Below are positions 5,971 through 6,032 of a stretch of DNA of 6,032 bases, one piece after another. Each line of letters starts with the position of its first letter. Position 1 is the stretch's first letter. The notes under the pieces were generated by a model. It was not told the DNA's origin and made no database searches. It worked only from the letters and a program-made list of their open reading frames with translations. Origin of the DNA: Clostridiales bacterium (lineage in GTDB: Bacteria > Bacillota > Clostridia > Peptostreptococcales > NVVX01); the NCBI GenBank assembly GCA_021129785.1, contig JAJOKQ010000056.1, positions 1 through 6,032 on the forward strand, given 5' to 3'. Both the position numbers and the translations under genes were made by a program.

Positions 5971-6032
5971 TGGTGATCCATCCGCGACTCGAACGCGGGA
6001 CACCCTGATTAAAAGTCAGGTGCTCTACCAAC
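5971..6032 (-). tRNA. tRNA-Lys (anticodon UUU), 5' end cut off by the window edge
   Basis: The 3' 62 bases are visible, from the D-arm (GTTGGTAGAGC) to the encoded CCA (5973-5971). The anticodon loop CTTTTAA on a CCTGA/TCAGG stem gives TTT at 6013-6011, which is Lys. The T-arm is CCGCG-TTCGAGT-CGCGG, the 3' acceptor strand is ATGGATC, and the discriminator is A. About 14 bases of the 5' end lie beyond the window. More tRNA genes may follow upstream. Confidence 0.95.

Overview
The window is AT-rich DNA whose proteins point to an anaerobic, low-GC Gram-positive bacterium, most likely a member of the Clostridia. This is an inference. It rests on a large fused 2-hydroxyacyl-CoA dehydratase activase of the kind found in strict anaerobes, strong GGAGG-type ribosome binding sites, AT-rich sigma-A-like promoters, and tRNA genes with encoded CCA ends. 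The species cannot be named from this sequence.

Layout. Bases 1-2905, minus strand: one long open frame, cut by the left window edge. It encodes two consecutive BadF/BadG/HgdC-type ATPase (ASKHA) modules, then a DUF2229-type region and the start of a dehydratase-like C-terminal part; 968 codons are visible. Bases 2906-3018: a compact divergent regulatory region with two back-to-back promoters and a 14-bp palindrome. Bases 3019-3702, plus strand: a CRP/FNR-family regulator. Bases 3752-4438 and 4440-5642, plus strand: the ATPase and permease of a MacB/LolCDE-type ABC system, separated by one base. Bases 5664-5704: a hairpin with A and T tracts that can terminate from both sides. Bases 5707-6032, minus strand: the end of a tRNA cluster, Lys(UUU, cut by the right edge), Cys(GCA), Arg(ACG), read in that order toward the hairpin.

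How the parts may work together. The regulator and the ABC pair lie head to tail with no terminator between them, so they probably form one operon. The regulator also sits divergently from the activase. The palindrome (GTATCT-CT-AGATAC, 2986-2999) is centred at -41.5 from the start predicted from the activase TATAAT box, the usual place for a class II CRP/FNR activator, and that promoter has no recognisable -35 box. The same palindrome falls just downstream of the regulator's own predicted start, where a bound protein would repress. The simplest model is that the regulator, bound to an unknown signal, switches transcription from itself and the transporter to the activase. The sequence supports this geometry but does not prove it.

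The window holds no CRISPR array, insertion sequence, phage gene or obvious new defence system. The least explained parts are the fused activase and its divergent control region.
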